From the NCBI GenBank assembly GCA_903914615.1, contig CAIWPS010000536.1:1-33835 (forward strand): a stretch of 33,835 nucleotides of DNA, read 5' to 3'. The translations under genes were made by a program, and so were the position numbers. Source of the DNA: an uncultured beta proteobacterium. Lineage in GTDB: Bacteria > Pseudomonadota > Gammaproteobacteria > Burkholderiales > Burkholderiaceae_C. Numbering within the stretch: position 1 is the stretch's first letter; each line of letters begins with the position of its first letter. Positions 1-10,241 of this stretch are shown piece by piece. A model generated the notes under the pieces. It searched no databases and had not been told where the DNA came from. It saw only the letters and a list, made by a program, of their open reading frames with translations.

Positions 1-164
1 CCGGCCGCGATGAGGGCCCGGCTCTGGCCCGGCGGCGAGGTGCGCGAGACGCAGCGATCGAGCGCCGTCGAAGCACATTGCGGACACGTCGGCACGGTGC
101 TGCTGCGCACCAGTTGCTCGAAGGTCGATTGGCAGGCGGTGCAGCGGAAGTCGTAGATCGGCAT
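1..164 (-). CDS. FmdB-family zinc-ribbon protein (partial, runs off left edge)
   Basis: The 54 visible residues start at an ATG whose complement is at 162-164 and begin MPIYDFRC. Two CxxC knuckles are visible, at residues 8-11 (CTAC) and 28-31 (CPQC), which is the short N-terminal zinc ribbon of the FmdB/CxxC-CxxC-SSSS family. The reading frame continues past base 1, so the C-terminus is unknown. Members of this family are small proteins of poorly defined, possibly regulatory function. It lies downstream of, and on the same strand as, the unknown gene at 269-877, separated from it by a GC-rich repeat. Whether it belongs to the nif regulon cannot be judged from this fragment. Family assignment is fairly sure; function is not. 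Confidence 0.75.
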   Translation of the reverse strand, partial: MPIYDFRCTACQSTFEQLVRSSTVPTCPQCASTALDRCVSRTSPPGQSRALIAA

Positions 165-197
165 GTCAGTGGCGCCCGGCCGCCCGAAGACGCTGAC

Positions 198-238
198 GCG
201 CCCCCTCGGGGGGCAGCGAGCGAAGTGAGCGCGGGGGC
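198..238. repeat. GC-rich intergenic inverted-repeat element
   Basis: A run GCCCCC (200-205) can pair either with the immediately following GGGGGGC or with GGGGGC at 233-238, with GCGAGCGAAGTGAGC between the arms. The sequence closely resembles a short dispersed intergenic element that I recall from many Comamonadaceae/Burkholderiales genomes. That recollection cannot be tested here and no second copy was noticed in the window. It sits between two minus-strand genes and may act as a transcription terminator or mRNA-stabilising structure. Confidence 0.45.
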
Positions 239-268
239 AGTTTCATCATGGTCAGGGTCGTCCGACGA

Positions 269-2184
<1,916 letters not shown>

Positions 2185-2197
2185 GGCCGACTTCCTC

Positions 2198-2215
2198 GCC
2201 CTCGCTTGCGGGGGC
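2198..2215 (+). promoter_or_regulatory. Intercistronic stem-loop between nifH and nifD
   Basis: GCCCTCGC and GCGGGGGC pair with one G-U wobble around a TT/CTTG loop. A second possible stem, GCGGGC with GCCCGC, overlaps its right side (about 2214-2232). There is no T-run, so it is not a classical terminator. In other diazotrophs a structure in this position stabilises or partially segments the transcript so that nifH mRNA exceeds nifDK; the same role here is inferred. Confidence 0.5.
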
Positions 2216-2248
2216 GGGCCCACACCCTGCCCGCTTTGGAGCACAGAC

Positions 2249-3715
2249 ATGAGCATGACGGTTGAAGAGCGCAAGGCCACCAACAAGGCCTTGATCGACG
2301 AGGTCCTGAAGGCCTACCCCGACAAGATGGCCAAGCGCCGCGCCAAGCACCTCGGGCAGTACGAGGAAGGCAAGCCCGACTGCGGCGTGAAGAGCAACAT
2401 AAAGAGCCTGCCCGGCGTGATGACCATCCGCGGCTGCGCCTACGCCGGCAGCAAGGGCGTGGTGTGGGGCCCCATCAAGGACATGGTGCACATCAGCCAC
2501 GGCCCCGTCGGTTGCGGCCAGTACAGCTGGGCGGCGCGCCGCAACTACTACATCGGCACCACCGGCATCGACACCTTCGTCACGATGCAGTTCACCAGCG
2601 ACTTCCAGGAAAAGGACATCGTCTTCGGCGGCGACAAGAAGCTCGACAAGATCATCGACGAGATCCAGGACCTGTTCCCGCTCAACAAGGGCATCAGCAT
2701 CCAGAGCGAATGCCCGATCGGCCTCATCGGCGACGACATCGAGGCCGTCAGCAAGAAGAAGAGCGCGCAGTACGAAGGCAAGACCATCGTGCCGGTGCGC
2801 TGCGAGGGCTTCCGCGGCGTCAGCCAGTCGCTGGGCCACCACCTGGCCAACGACGCGATACGCGACTGGGTCTTCGACAAGCTCGAAGCCGGCCACCGCC
2901 CCGAATTCGAGAGCACGCCCTACGACGTCACCATCATCGGCGACTACAACATCGGCGGCGACGCCTGGAGCAGCCGCATCCTGCTTGAAGAGATCGGCCT
3001 GCGCGTGATCGCGCAATGGTCGGGCGACGGCACGATTGCCGAGCTGGAGAACACGCCGAAGGCCAAGCTCAACCTCATCCACTGCTACCGCTCGATGAAC
3101 TACATCAGCCGGCACATGGAAGAGAAGTACGGCATCCCCTGGGTCGAATACAACTTCTTCGGCCCGACCAAGATTGCCGAGAGCCTGCGCGAAATTGCGA
3201 GCCATTTCGACGACAGCATCAAGGCCAAGGCCGAGGCCGTCATCGCCAAGTACCAGCCGCTGATGGACGCGGTGATCGCCAAGTACCTGCCGCGCCTGAA
3301 GGACAAGACAGTGATGCTGTTCGTCGGCGGCCTGCGGCCACGGCACGTCATCGGCGCCTACGAAGACCTGGGCATGAACGTCGTCGGCACCGGCTATGAA
3401 TTCGGCCACAACGACGACTACCAGCGCACCACGCACTACATCAAGGATGGCACGCTGATCTACGACGACGTGACCGGTTACGAGTTCGAGAAGTTCGTCG
3501 AGAAGGTCCAGCCCGACCTCGTCGGCTCGGGCATCAAGGAAAAGTACGTGTTCCAGAAGATGGGCGTGCCCTTCCGCCAGATGCACAGCTGGGACTATTC
3601 CGGCCCGTACCACGGCTATGACGGCTTCGCGATCTTCGCCCGCGACATGGACATGGCGATCAGCTCGCCGATCTGGGCGCTTGCCAAGTCGGCGCCGTGG
3701 AAGAACGCGGCGTAA
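2249..3715 (+). CDS. nifD: Nitrogenase MoFe protein alpha subunit NifD
   Basis: Alpha subunit of dinitrogenase, which holds the FeMo-cofactor and shares the P-cluster with NifK. The protein has 488 residues, the normal length for molybdenum NifD. P-cluster ligands C63, C89 and C155 and FeMo-cofactor ligands C279 and H446 match the classical Azotobacter positions 62, 88, 154, 275 and 442. Family motifs include [10 protein letters not shown] and [16 protein letters not shown]. The ATG at 2249 is preceded by GGAG at 2238-2241; a second ATG two codons in is possible but less well spaced. It is co-transcribed with nifH and followed 54 bases later by nifK. The presence of H446 and the overall motif pattern rule out a VnfD or AnfD assignment. 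Confidence 0.98.
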   Translation: MSMTVEERKATNKALIDEVLKAYPDKMAKRRAKHLGQYEEGKPDCGVKSNIKSLPGVMTIRGCAYAGSKGVVWGPIKDMVHISHGPVGCGQYSWAARRNYYIGTTGIDTFVTMQFTSDFQEKDIVFGGDKKLDKIIDEIQDLFPLNKGISIQSECPIGLIGDDIEAVSKKKSAQYEGKTIVPVRCEGFRGVSQSLGHHLANDAIRDWVFDKLEAGHRPEFESTPYDVTIIGDYNIGGDAWSSRILLEEIGLRVIAQWSGDGTIAELENTPKAKLNLIHCYRSMNYISRHMEEKYGIPWVEYNFFGPTKIAESLREIASHFDDSIKAKAEAVIAKYQPLMDAVIAKYLPRLKDKTVMLFVGGLRPRHVIGAYEDLGMNVVGTGYEFGHNDDYQRTTHYIKDGTLIYDDVTGYEFEKFVEKVQPDLVGSGIKEKYVFQKMGVPFRQMHSWDYSGPYHGYDGFAIFARDMDMAISSPIWALAKSAPWKNAA

Positions 3716-3769
3716 GCAAACACATGAGCGGGCGGCTGGCGCCGCCCTTCAAGGCTTCAGGAGAACACC

Positions 3770-5329
3770 ATGCCCCAAAGTGCTGAGCAGGTCATCGACC
3801 ACGAACTGCTGTTCCGCGAGCCGGAATACCAGAAGCTGTTTGCCGACAAGAAGGCGAACTTCGAGTTCAACCACGCCGACGCGAAGGTCGAGGAAATCCG
3901 CGACTGGACCAAGAGCAAGGAATACCGCGACAAGAACTTCGCCCGCGAGGCGCTGACGGTCAACCCGGCCAAGGCCTGCCAGCCGCTGGGCGCGGTGTTC
4001 GTCGCCAACGGCTTCAACAAGACGTTGTCCTTCGTCCATGGCAGCCAGGGCTGCGTGGCCTACTACCGCAGCCACTTCAGCCGCCATTTCAAGGAACCGA
4101 CGTCCTGCGTCAGCTCGTCGATGACCGAGGATGCGGCGGTGTTCGGCGGCTTGAATAACATGGTCGACGGCCTGTCCAACGCCTACAAGCTGTACAAGCC
4201 CGACATGATCGCGGTGAGCACCACCTGCATGGCCGAAGTTATCGGCGACGACCTGAACGCCTTCATCAAGACCAGCAAGGAAAAGGGCAGCGTGCCGGTG
4301 GACTTCGACGTGCCCTACGCGCACACCCCTGCTTTCGTCGGCAGCCACGTCACCGGCTACGACAACGCGTTGCTGGGCGTGCTGCAGCACTTCTGGGACG
4401 GCAAGGCCGGCACGGCGCCAGCGCTGGAACGCGTGCCCGAAGACAGCATCAACTTCATCGGCGGCTTCGACGGCTTCGTCGTCGGCAACATGAAGGAAGT
4501 CAAGCGCATCTTCGAACTCTTCGGCGCCAAGGTGAACATCCTGTGCGACCCGAGCGAGGTCTGGAACACGCCCACCGATGGCGAGTTCCGCATGTACGAA
4601 GGCGGCACGACGAAGGAGACGGTGATGGCGGCGCTGAACGCCAAGGCCACCATCGTGTTCCAGGAATACTGCAGCGAGAAGACCGCCAAGTACATTGCCA
4701 CCAAGGGCCAGGAAGTGGTGGTGCTGAACGCACCGGTCGGCGTGGCCGGCACCGACCGCTTCATCATGGCCATCGCCCGCCTGACAGGCAAGCCGGTGCC
4801 GGCGCTGCTGGAACGCGAGCGCGGCCAGCTGGTGGACGCCATGGCCGACAGCCAGGCACACCTGCACGGCAAGCGCTACGCTCTCTACGGCGACCCAGAC
4901 CAGCTGTTGGGCTACAGCGAATTCCTGCTCGAACTGGGCGCCGAGCCGACCCACGTGCTGGCCACCAACGGCGGCGAGGACTGGGCGACCAAGGTGCAAA
5001 AGCTGTTCGACAGCTCGCCGTATGGCAAGGGCTGCAAGGTCTATCCGAAGAAGGACCTGTGGCACCTGCGCAGCCTGCTCTTCACCGAGCCGGTGGACTT
5101 CCTTATCGGCAATACCTACGGCAAGTACCTGGAACGCGACACTGGCGCGCCGCTGATCCGCCTGGTGTTCCCGATCTTCGACCGCCACCATTACCACCGC
5201 TTTCCCACCTGGGGCTACAACGGCGCGCTGTGGACGCTGACCATGCTGCTGGACGAGTTCTTCGAGACGCTGGACGCCAACACCATCGTCCCGGGCAAGA
5301 CCGACTACAGCTACGACATCATCCGATGA
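3770..5329 (+). CDS. nifK: Nitrogenase MoFe protein beta subunit NifK
   Basis: Beta subunit of dinitrogenase, which completes the P-cluster. It has 519 residues. C70, C95 and C153 are at exactly the same numbers as in Azotobacter vinelandii NifK. Two neighbouring positions differ from that enzyme: residue 188 is Ala (PYAHTPAF) instead of Ser, and residue 99 is Tyr (CVAYYR) instead of Phe. This is the pair described for the Gluconacetobacter diazotrophicus enzyme, where the tyrosine rather than serine supplies the oxygen ligand to the oxidised P-cluster. AGGAGA precedes the ATG by about 7 bases. The stop codon overlaps the start of the next small gene (ATGA at 5326), implying translational coupling. 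Confidence 0.98.
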   Translation: MPQSAEQVIDHELLFREPEYQKLFADKKANFEFNHADAKVEEIRDWTKSKEYRDKNFAREALTVNPAKACQPLGAVFVANGFNKTLSFVHGSQGCVAYYRSHFSRHFKEPTSCVSSSMTEDAAVFGGLNNMVDGLSNAYKLYKPDMIAVSTTCMAEVIGDDLNAFIKTSKEKGSVPVDFDVPYAHTPAFVGSHVTGYDNALLGVLQHFWDGKAGTAPALERVPEDSINFIGGFDGFVVGNMKEVKRIFELFGAKVNILCDPSEVWNTPTDGEFRMYEGGTTKETVMAALNAKATIVFQEYCSEKTAKYIATKGQEVVVLNAPVGVAGTDRFIMAIARLTGKPVPALLERERGQLVDAMADSQAHLHGKRYALYGDPDQLLGYSEFLLELGAEPTHVLATNGGEDWATKVQKLFDSSPYGKGCKVYPKKDLWHLRSLLFTEPVDFLIGNTYGKYLERDTGAPLIRLVFPIFDRHHYHRFPTWGYNGALWTLTMLLDEFFETLDANTIVPGKTDYSYDIIR

Positions 5330-5649
5330 GCCCAGGCGCCGTCCTCGTCAGGACCACGCACGACGGCCGCAAGGTCGAAGTGATCGCCGGGCAGGTCTGC
5401 CTGGACGGCCGGCCCGAGGCCCGCGAACTGACAGTGCTCGACGAGCACCCCAACCGCCAGGCCATCCTGCGCGCGGTGCCGCGGGCCACGCATGTGGCCG
5501 GGCGGCTGCCGCTGACGCTTGCGGAAGCCTCCGTCGCCCAGGCCGCGCTGCGCGCGGCGCAGGACCGCTTCGACGGCTCGCCGCAGGCCGTGCGCGAACG
5601 CATCCGGCGCGCCGAATGGGGCAAGACCCTGGCCGACGGCGCCGAATGA
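5326..5649 (+). CDS. Uncharacterised 107-aa protein coupled to nifK
   Basis: The ATG at 5326 overlaps the nifK stop in an ATGA, so the gene is read from the nifHDK message and probably translated by re-initiation. The protein begins [19 protein letters not shown], then has a beta-strand-like N-terminal half and a charged, alanine-rich helical C-terminal half (from about residue 65: [16 protein letters not shown]). It contains a single cysteine and no signal peptide or membrane segment. I do not recognise a family. Its fixed place behind nifK and its coupling suggest a nitrogenase accessory role, which is inference. The next gene follows closely through another stop/start overlap. Confidence 0.7.
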   Translation: MSPGAVLVRTTHDGRKVEVIAGQVCLDGRPEARELTVLDEHPNRQAILRAVPRATHVAGRLPLTLAEASVAQAALRAAQDRFDGSPQAVRERIRRAEWGKTLADGAE

Positions 5650-5677
5650 AAGCGCCGGTCAAGCGGCGGGGGCGGCT

Positions 5678-6004
5678 GTGATCTTCGTCGTCGAGTTGCC
5701 CGCCGACGCGCCGCCGCGCGCCTGGTTCGCCTACGACGATGCCGACCTGCTGCGCAAGGTGGCGGCCATCGACCTACCGCTGCTGCGCGCCACCCACGAA
5801 CGCCTGGGCGAAAGCGAGCCCGCCGCGCTGGCCGCCGCCGCACTGCTTGCACGCGGCGACTGCCGCGTCTATGTCAGCGAAGCCGAGGCCATGGGCGCCT
5901 TCGAGCGCGTCGAAGACCTCGCCTGGCGGGGCCCCGGCTGGCGGGCGCGCTGGGCGCTGCGCGAGCAGCTTGTGGCCACCGAGGTGCTGGCCGAGGATCT
6001 CTGA
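5678..6004 (+). CDS. Uncharacterised 108-aa protein at the end of the nifHDK operon
   Basis: Begins with GTG at 5678 (MIFVVELPADAPPRAWFAY) and ends only 16 bases before the convergent stop of the regulator gene at 6021. It is rich in Ala, Glu and Arg, with alternating short strands and helices, one cysteine and no membrane segment; no family recognised. Between this gene and the preceding one is an 11-codon reading frame (ATG 5646 to TGA 5681) that overlaps the upstream stop as ATGA and this GTG as GTGA, so ribosomes could be handed along the chain. A start at the GTG is supported by this overlap and by homolog-like hydrophobic onset, not by a clear Shine-Dalgarno. Function unknown; probably nif-associated by position. 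Confidence 0.65.
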   Translation: MIFVVELPADAPPRAWFAYDDADLLRKVAAIDLPLLRATHERLGESEPAALAAAALLARGDCRVYVSEAEAMGAFERVEDLAWRGPGWRARWALREQLVATEVLAEDL

Positions 6005-6020
6005 CGGCAGCCTGGCCGGG

Positions 6021-8558
6021 TCAAGGTCCCTCGGGCGATGCGGAAGCCGGGTGCGCGGCCAGGGCGTCGGCGAGCAGGGCGCACACCCCGGCATAGCCCA
6101 GTGGTCGATCGTCTTCAAGCGCAAGCGACGACACGCGGGTCGGTGGCGGCGCGGCGAAGATGCCGGCCTGGGTGATGGCCAGCTGTCGTGCCTGGTTGCC
6201 CTGGGCCGGCGCCTCCAGGCCGTCGCGCACGCGTGCCGCACGCAGGCCGAGGACGCGCGCCGCGGCTTCGGGCCGGCCCAGCCTGAACAGCAGGTGCGCA
6301 CAGCCGACCAGCGAGAAGCGCGGCATGCGTCGCATCACCGGCAGGGCCTTGCGTGCCAGCGCGGCAGCCTCATCGATGCGTCCCATCTCGCTGAGCAAGG
6401 CGATGCGCACATCCATCGCGTCGATCAGCTCGATGTCCGAGGCGGGCTGCACGGCCAGGCGCTCGACCAGGCCACCAATCTCCTCGTCGGCCTCGTCCAG
6501 CCGGCCGGCCTGCCATGCCAGGTCGGCGAGCTTGGTCAGCTCCATGACCTGCAGTCGCCAGTCGCCCGCAACCTCCCGCGCCAGCCGCAGCCCCTCGGTC
6601 CACAGCGCCCGCGCGGCTTCGAGCTGGCCCGACTGCCGGGCCAGATGGCCCCGCGTGCGCAGCAGGCTGATGCGGAACTCGGGGCCCCAGCCGGGCTGAA
6701 GCACCGACTCCGCCTCGTCCAGGGCGGCGCGGGCACGCTCGCTGTCGCCCAGGCCCAAGGCCCAGACGGCCGAGAAACGCAGGGCAGAGAACATGCGCCG
6801 CGGCATGCCGAGCTTGCGGTACAGGACAGCAGCACATTGCGCAGCATGGGCCTGCTCGGCAATGGCCAGGTGCCCCGAGAGATTGAATGCGGCCAGGCCG
6901 CGCCAGAAGCGCGCTGCGGTGGCGTCGTCCAGCGCCTGCCCGACGAGATGCCTGCGCTGCGCCAGCAGCCAGGCGACGAATTCCAGGCTGTAGTCGATGA
7001 GAGGTCCGACGTGCGCCGCCAGGCCGATGGCGATGCCGCGGTCGCCACCCGGTCCGTCCGCCCAGGCGTAGGCCGCACGCAGGTTGTCCAGCTCGGGCAG
7101 GACCTGTGCCGCATAGTCGCTGGTGCGCAAATCGCCGTCGATGTTGGCGCCATCGATGCGGCGCAGGAGCTCCAGCATCGACCGCGCATGCCGCCTCAGG
7201 CCCTGCGCCGTCTCGGCACCTGCCGCCAGCTGCTCCAGCGCGAAGGCACGGGCAGACTCCAGCAGCCGGTAGCGCGGGCGCGGGCCGTCGTCCAGCACCA
7301 CCAGCGACTTCTGCACCAGCGCGGCCACCGCGTCCAGCACGGCCCAGGCGTCGAGCCTTTCGTCGGCGCAGGCCGCCTGCGCCAGACCGATCGTGAAGCC
7401 GCCGCTGAACACCCCCAGGCGCATGAAGACGGCGCGCTGCGCGTCGCTCAGCAGGCCGTGGCTCCATGCCATCGCGGCGCGCAGCGACTGGTGGCGGGGC
7501 AAGGCCTGCCGCGTGCCGCCGGTGAGCAGCCTGAAGCGCTCGTCAAGCCTGTCGTGCACCGTGCGCAGGCCCAGCAGCGGAACGCGCGCGGCCGCCAGCT
7601 CGATCGCCAGCGGCAGGCCGTCCAGGCGGTGGCAGAGGTCGATGGCCAGCGGCAGTTCGTCGTCGCCGAGAGACCAGTCCGGCGCAGCGGCATGCACGCG
7701 GGAGCTCAGCAGCGCCAAGGCGCCGAAGCCGCGCGCGCCGGGCGTGTCGGCATCGCGCGGCACAGCCAGCGGATGTAGGCGGTACTGCTGCTCCCGAGGA
7801 AGGCGCAAGGGATCCTGGCTGGTCGCCAGCACCTGGAGCCCCGGCACGGCATCGAGCAGCGGCTCGACCAGCGCTGCCACGGCGTCGAGCAGGTGCTCGC
7901 AGTTGTCGACGATGAGCAGCATCTCGCGCTCGCGCAGCGCCGCGGCGAGCGTCGCCGGCCCACCTTCGGCGGCCAGTCCGGCCAGTCCGGCCAGGCCCAG
8001 CGCGCGCGCCAGCGAGGCCCCGAGCAGCTGGGGATCGGCCAGCCCCGCGAGTTCCAGCCAGCAGACACCGTCGCGCCACCGGCCGCGCAGGCGGTGGCCG
8101 AGCTCCTGGGCCAGGCGGCTCTTGCCGATGCCTCCGGCGCCGACGAGGGTGACCAGGCGTTGCGCCTGCAGCCAGCGGCACAAGGCATCCAGATCGTCGT
8201 CGCGGCCCAGCAGCGCGCCGCCCGGCGCAGCCAGAGGGGTCCTTCCCGAAGCCGCGACGCCCCCGGTCAGCGGCAGCGCAAAGCGGTAGCCGCGCCCAGC
8301 CACGGTGGCGATCGCGTCGGCGCCCAGCAGCTTGCGCAGCACGCCGATCTGCACGGCGAGGTTGTTCTCCTCGACGACCAAGCCGGCCCAGACGCGTTGC
8401 ATCAACGCGTCCTTGCCCACCAGCTGGCCGGCGCGTTCCACCAGCGCCACCAGGACCGCGAAGGCTCGCGCCGTCAGCGGAACTTCCACGCCAGCGCGCA
8501 ACAGCATCTGCTGGCCGGGCAGCAGCCTGTGGTCCCCGAACCGAAACTCGTCTTCCAT
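6021..8558 (-). CDS. Winged-helix / NTPase (STAND-type) / TPR transcriptional regulator
   Basis: A predicted 845-residue regulator. Residues about 5-95 form an OmpR-type winged-helix DNA-binding domain (PLTARAFAVLVALVERAG, then GRGYRFALPL). Next comes an NB-ARC/AAA-like NTPase domain with P-loop LVGAGGIGKSRLAQ (about 138-151) and Walker B LLIVDNCEHLLDA. The C-terminal half is helical, tetratricopeptide-like and alanine/leucine-rich, as in AfsR/SARP-like and LuxR-MalT-type ATPase regulators. The start at 8558 is chosen because the DNA-binding domain begins directly after MEDE; the much longer open frame upstream is antisense to nifE-nifX. It is transcribed against nifHDK and divergently from nifE. 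The signal it senses is unknown. Its location suggests, but does not show, a nif-related role. Confidence 0.88.
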   Translation of the reverse strand: MEDEFRFGDHRLLPGQQMLLRAGVEVPLTARAFAVLVALVERAGQLVGKDALMQRVWAGLVVEENNLAVQIGVLRKLLGADAIATVAGRGYRFALPLTGGVAASGRTPLAAPGGALLGRDDDLDALCRWLQAQRLVTLVGAGGIGKSRLAQELGHRLRGRWRDGVCWLELAGLADPQLLGASLARALGLAGLAGLAAEGGPATLAAALREREMLLIVDNCEHLLDAVAALVEPLLDAVPGLQVLATSQDPLRLPREQQYRLHPLAVPRDADTPGARGFGALALLSSRVHAAAPDWSLGDDELPLAIDLCHRLDGLPLAIELAAARVPLLGLRTVHDRLDERFRLLTGGTRQALPRHQSLRAAMAWSHGLLSDAQRAVFMRLGVFSGGFTIGLAQAACADERLDAWAVLDAVAALVQKSLVVLDDGPRPRYRLLESARAFALEQLAAGAETAQGLRRHARSMLELLRRIDGANIDGDLRTSDYAAQVLPELDNLRAAYAWADGPGGDRGIAIGLAAHVGPLIDYSLEFVAWLLAQRRHLVGQALDDATAARFWRGLAAFNLSGHLAIAEQAHAAQCAAVLYRKLGMPRRMFSALRFSAVWALGLGDSERARAALDEAESVLQPGWGPEFRISLLRTRGHLARQSGQLEAARALWTEGLRLAREVAGDWRLQVMELTKLADLAWQAGRLDEADEEIGGLVERLAVQPASDIELIDAMDVRIALLSEMGRIDEAAALARKALPVMRRMPRFSLVGCAHLLFRLGRPEAAARVLGLRAARVRDGLEAPAQGNQARQLAITQAGIFAAPPPTRVSSLALEDDRPLGYAGVCALLADALAAHPASASPEGP

Positions 8559-8639
8559 CGCCCAGGTCGGGCAGGGCCCGGTTGCGCCGATGGGACCGCA
8601 GTGTTCCACATCGGCATCGCGCGTCGGCCGCGTCGCGTT

Positions 8640-8655
8640 TGTCGCAAGTGCTTCA
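8640..8655. promoter_or_regulatory. Imperfect NifA-type activator site upstream of nifE
   Basis: TGTCGCAAGTGCTTCA differs from TGT-N10-ACA by one base in the right half (TCA). It begins 118 bases before the nifE -24 element. No perfect TGT-N10-ACA was found between 8559 and 8757, so this is the best candidate. A GTCG...CGAC inverted repeat (8641-8644 and 8656-8659) spans it. Confidence 0.35.
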
Positions 8656-8757
8656 CGACGCCCAGCGCCGGCCCTGCGGGCGCAGCAGCCACCCAAGTGC
8701 TTGATTCGCAAGCCGAATCGACAGCGCGGACACAGGCACCGGGGGCGTCGCGGCGCC

Positions 8758-8772
8758 TGGCACCGTTCCTGC
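8758..8772 (+). promoter_or_regulatory. Sigma-54 -24/-12 promoter of the nifENX operon
   Basis: TGGCACCGTTCCTGC carries the invariant GG and GC 10 bases apart and a perfect TGGCAC block; the -12 block is CTGC instead of TTGC. It lies 39 bases before the nifE start codon, giving a leader of roughly 25-30 bases. Confidence 0.85.
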
Positions 8773-8810
8773 GTTGAAGCTCTGCCCACACCCCGCCCGG
8801 AAAGGCCGCC

Positions 8811-10229
8811 ATGTCCGCCACGCTCAACGCCAGGATCGCCCAGGTCTTCGACGAGCCCGGCTGCGACCACAACCAGGCCAAGGGCGAGAAGGAGCGGAAG
8901 AAGGGGTGCACCAAGCAGTTGACGCCCGGCGCCGCGGCCGGCGGCTGCGCCTTCGACGGCGCCAAGATCGCGCTGCAGCCTATCGTTGATGTCGCCCACC
9001 TCGTGCATGGCCCGATCGCCTGCGAAGGCAACAGCTGGGACAACCGGCACAGCGCGTCGTCCGGCCCGCAGACCTACCGAACCGGCTACACCACCGACAT
9101 CAACGAGTTCGACGTCATCTACGGCGCCGAGAAGCGGCTGTTCAAGGCCATCCGCGAGATCCTGGACAAGACCGATCCGCCGGCCATCTTCGTCTACCAG
9201 ACCTGCGTCACGGCGATGATCGGCGACGACATCGAGGCCGTGTGCAAGCGCGCGTCCGAGAAGTTCGGCAAGCCCGTGATCCCGATCGACGCGCCGGGCT
9301 TCGCAGGCCCTAAGAACCTGGGCAACAAGCTCGGCGCCGAGGCGCTGCTGGACCACGTGATCGGCACCATGGAGCCGGCCTTCACGACGCCCACGGACAT
9401 CAACATCATCGGCGAATACAACCTCAGCGGCGAGCTCTGGCAGGTCAGGCCGCTGCTCGATGCCCTGGGCGTGCGCGTGCTGTCGTGCATCTCGGGCGAC
9501 GGCCGCTACGCCGAGGTGGCCTCGGCGCACCGCGCCAGGGCCAACATGATGGTCTGCAGCAAGTCGATGATCAACATCGCCACGCGCATGCAGCAGCGCT
9601 GGGGCATTCCGTATTTCGAAGGCTCGTTCTACGGCATCAGCGACATGAGCACGACGCTGCGCGAGATCGCGCGGCTGCTGTTGCAAACCGGAGGCCCGGC
9701 CGACCTGCCGGCGCGCGCCGAGGCGCTGATCGCGGTGGAAGAGGCGCGCGCCTGGGAACGCATCCGCGCCTACCGCCAGCGCCTGGCGGGCAAGAAGGTG
9801 CTGCTGATCACCGGCGGCGTGAAGAGCTGGAGCGTGGTCTCGGCGCTGCAGGAGGCGGGGCTCGAAGTCGTCGGCACCAGCGTCAAGAAGAGCACGAAGG
9901 AGGACAAGCAGAAGATCAAGGAGATCATGGGCATCACGGGGGAAGACAGCGCGCACATGATCGACGACATGACCCCGCGCGAGATGTACGCGATGCTGCG
10001 CGACGCCCGCGCCGACATCATGCTCAGCGGCGGCCGCAGCCAGTTCGTGGCGCTGAAGGCGCGCATGCCCTGGATGGACATCAACCAGGAACGCCACCAC
10101 GCCTACGCCGGCTACGAAGGCATGGTGACGATGGTGGCCGAGATCGACAAGGCGATCTTCAACCCGGTGTGGCAGCAGGTGCGCAGCAAGGCGCCCTGGG
10201 AGACCACCGACGCGCTGCTGGCGGCCTGA
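8811..10229 (+). CDS. nifE: FeMo-cofactor scaffold subunit NifE
   Basis: NifE and NifN form the NifEN tetramer on which the NifB product is matured by addition of Mo and homocitrate before transfer to NifDK. The protein has 472 residues. The N-terminus has the cysteine pattern typical of NifE (C18 in GCDHN, C33, C46 in GGCAFDGA), followed by VHGPIACEG with C71 and C132 in YQTCVTAMIGDD, corresponding to the cluster ligands of this family. GGAAAGG at 8799-8805 precedes the ATG. It is first in an operon with nifN (12-base gap), nifX, DUF269, DUF683, fdxB and nifQ. Similarity to NifD is evident, but it lacks the NifD cofactor histidine context, so the NifE call is firm. Confidence 0.96.
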   Translation: MSATLNARIAQVFDEPGCDHNQAKGEKERKKGCTKQLTPGAAAGGCAFDGAKIALQPIVDVAHLVHGPIACEGNSWDNRHSASSGPQTYRTGYTTDINEFDVIYGAEKRLFKAIREILDKTDPPAIFVYQTCVTAMIGDDIEAVCKRASEKFGKPVIPIDAPGFAGPKNLGNKLGAEALLDHVIGTMEPAFTTPTDINIIGEYNLSGELWQVRPLLDALGVRVLSCISGDGRYAEVASAHRARANMMVCSKSMINIATRMQQRWGIPYFEGSFYGISDMSTTLREIARLLLQTGGPADLPARAEALIAVEEARAWERIRAYRQRLAGKKVLLITGGVKSWSVVSALQEAGLEVVGTSVKKSTKEDKQKIKEIMGITGEDSAHMIDDMTPREMYAMLRDARADIMLSGGRSQFVALKARMPWMDINQERHHAYAGYEGMVTMVAEIDKAIFNPVWQQVRSKAPWETTDALLAA

Positions 10230-10241
10230 GGCGAGGCGTCC

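Noticed and set aside
5739-7778. A 679-codon plus-strand open frame over the regulator
   Set aside because: Low-complexity Gln/Arg/Ala sequence without domains; the minus strand encodes the regulator with recognisable motifs.
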